From assembly GCA_028697875.1 (NCBI GenBank), contig JAQVEQ010000156.1, positions 1 through 6,426 of the forward strand: a stretch of 6,426 nucleotides of DNA. Reading direction: 5' to 3'. Position 1 is the first letter of the stretch. Every line of letters starts with the position of its first letter. Made by a program: the position numbers and the translations under genes. The notes below the pieces were generated by a model. It searched no databases, was not told the origin of the DNA, and worked only from the letters and a program-made list of their open reading frames with translations. The DNA is from Novosphingobium sp. (GTDB taxonomy: Bacteria > Pseudomonadota > Alphaproteobacteria > Sphingomonadales > Sphingomonadaceae). Of this stretch, positions 6,122 through 6,426 are shown piece after piece.

Positions 6122-6426
6122 ATGGGCGAAGTGCTGACGACGCGGGCTGCGGGCAATGTGGGAATCGTGGAAATCGATTCACCGCCAGTGAACGCACTTT
6201 CCACCGCCGTGCGCGCCGCCGTGATCGAAGGCTTGCGCATCCACGACGAAGACCCCGCCATTGCCGCCATCGTCCTGCTGTGCGCCGGGCGCACGTTCTG
6301 CGCCGGGGCGGACATCGCCGAATTCGACGACCTGCCGATCAAGCAGCCCGATTTCGATGCGCTGATGGCGGCGGCGGAAAGCTCGGCCAAGCCCGTGGTC
6401 GCCGCGATCCACGGCACGGCGCTGGG
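6122..6426 (+). CDS. Enoyl-CoA hydratase/isomerase (crotonase) family protein, N-terminal part (partial)
   Basis: The first 101 codons of a gene that runs out of the window. The translation starts MGEVLTTRAAGNVGIVEIDS, continues with the PPVNALS segment (21-27), and contains CAGRTFCAGADIAEF at 54-68, the crotonase CoA-binding and oxyanion-hole segment, followed by KPVVAAIHGTALG at 90-102, which leads into the second oxyanion-hole glycine. Such enzymes hydrate trans-2-enoyl-CoA in fatty-acid beta-oxidation and related acyl-CoA pathways. The opening resembles the N-terminal hydratase domain of FadJ-like bifunctional proteins that continue into a 3-hydroxyacyl-CoA dehydrogenase, but that half would lie outside the window, so a stand-alone hydratase remains possible. 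AAAGGA at 6111-6116, five bases before the ATG, is a good ribosome site. The gene has its own upstream intergenic region and is divergent from the 144-residue gene, so it is not part of the fds operon. Confidence 0.87.
   Translation, partial: MGEVLTTRAAGNVGIVEIDSPPVNALSTAVRAAVIEGLRIHDEDPAIAAIVLLCAGRTFCAGADIAEFDDLPIKQPDFDALMAAAESSAKPVVAAIHGTAL

Overview
The window is a high-GC bacterial segment holding most of an operon for a soluble, NAD+-dependent, molybdenum formate dehydrogenase of the FdsABGD type, as studied in Rhodobacter capsulatus and Cupriavidus necator. Dense packing, strong G/C bias at third codon positions (which opens long shadow frames on both strands) and protein sequence character suggest an alphaproteobacterium, possibly of the Sphingomonadales. 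No rRNA or other marker is present, so that placement is an inference.

Layout. Bases 1-107 are the last 34 codons of fdsG (gamma subunit). fdsB (104-1651, NADH/FMN subunit), fdsA (1641-4526, catalytic subunit) and fdsD (4526-4726, small delta subunit) follow, each start overlapping the previous stop. After a 15-base gap comes an fdhD/fdsC-type sulfurtransferase (4742-5509). All are on the + strand and look like one translationally coupled transcript whose promoter lies outside the window. A 144-residue gene of unknown function runs convergently on the - strand (5501-5935), its 3' end overlapping that of fdhD by 9 bases. A 186-base divergent intergenic region (5936-6121) holds a local A/T-rich patch with a 15-base palindrome. 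The 5' end of a crotonase-family enoyl-CoA hydratase gene begins at 6122 and leaves the window at 6426.

How the genes work together. FdsA oxidises formate to CO2 at a bis-MGD molybdenum centre and passes two electrons through its chain of Fe-S clusters to FdsB, where FMN reduces NAD+; FdsG carries an additional [2Fe-2S] cluster. FdhD sulfurates the cofactor before insertion, and FdsD is a small subunit needed for activity. Every iron-sulfur, molybdenum and flavin motif expected in FdsB and FdsA is visible, so the enzyme appears intact. The flanking - strand gene and the hydratase gene show no evident functional link to formate.

Nothing here clearly amounts to an undescribed system. The points most worth a second look are the gene order (fdsD before fdhD, where the characterised operons have fdhD/fdsC before fdsD), two length differences in FdsB near its cofactor sites, the unknown - strand gene and the palindrome upstream of it.
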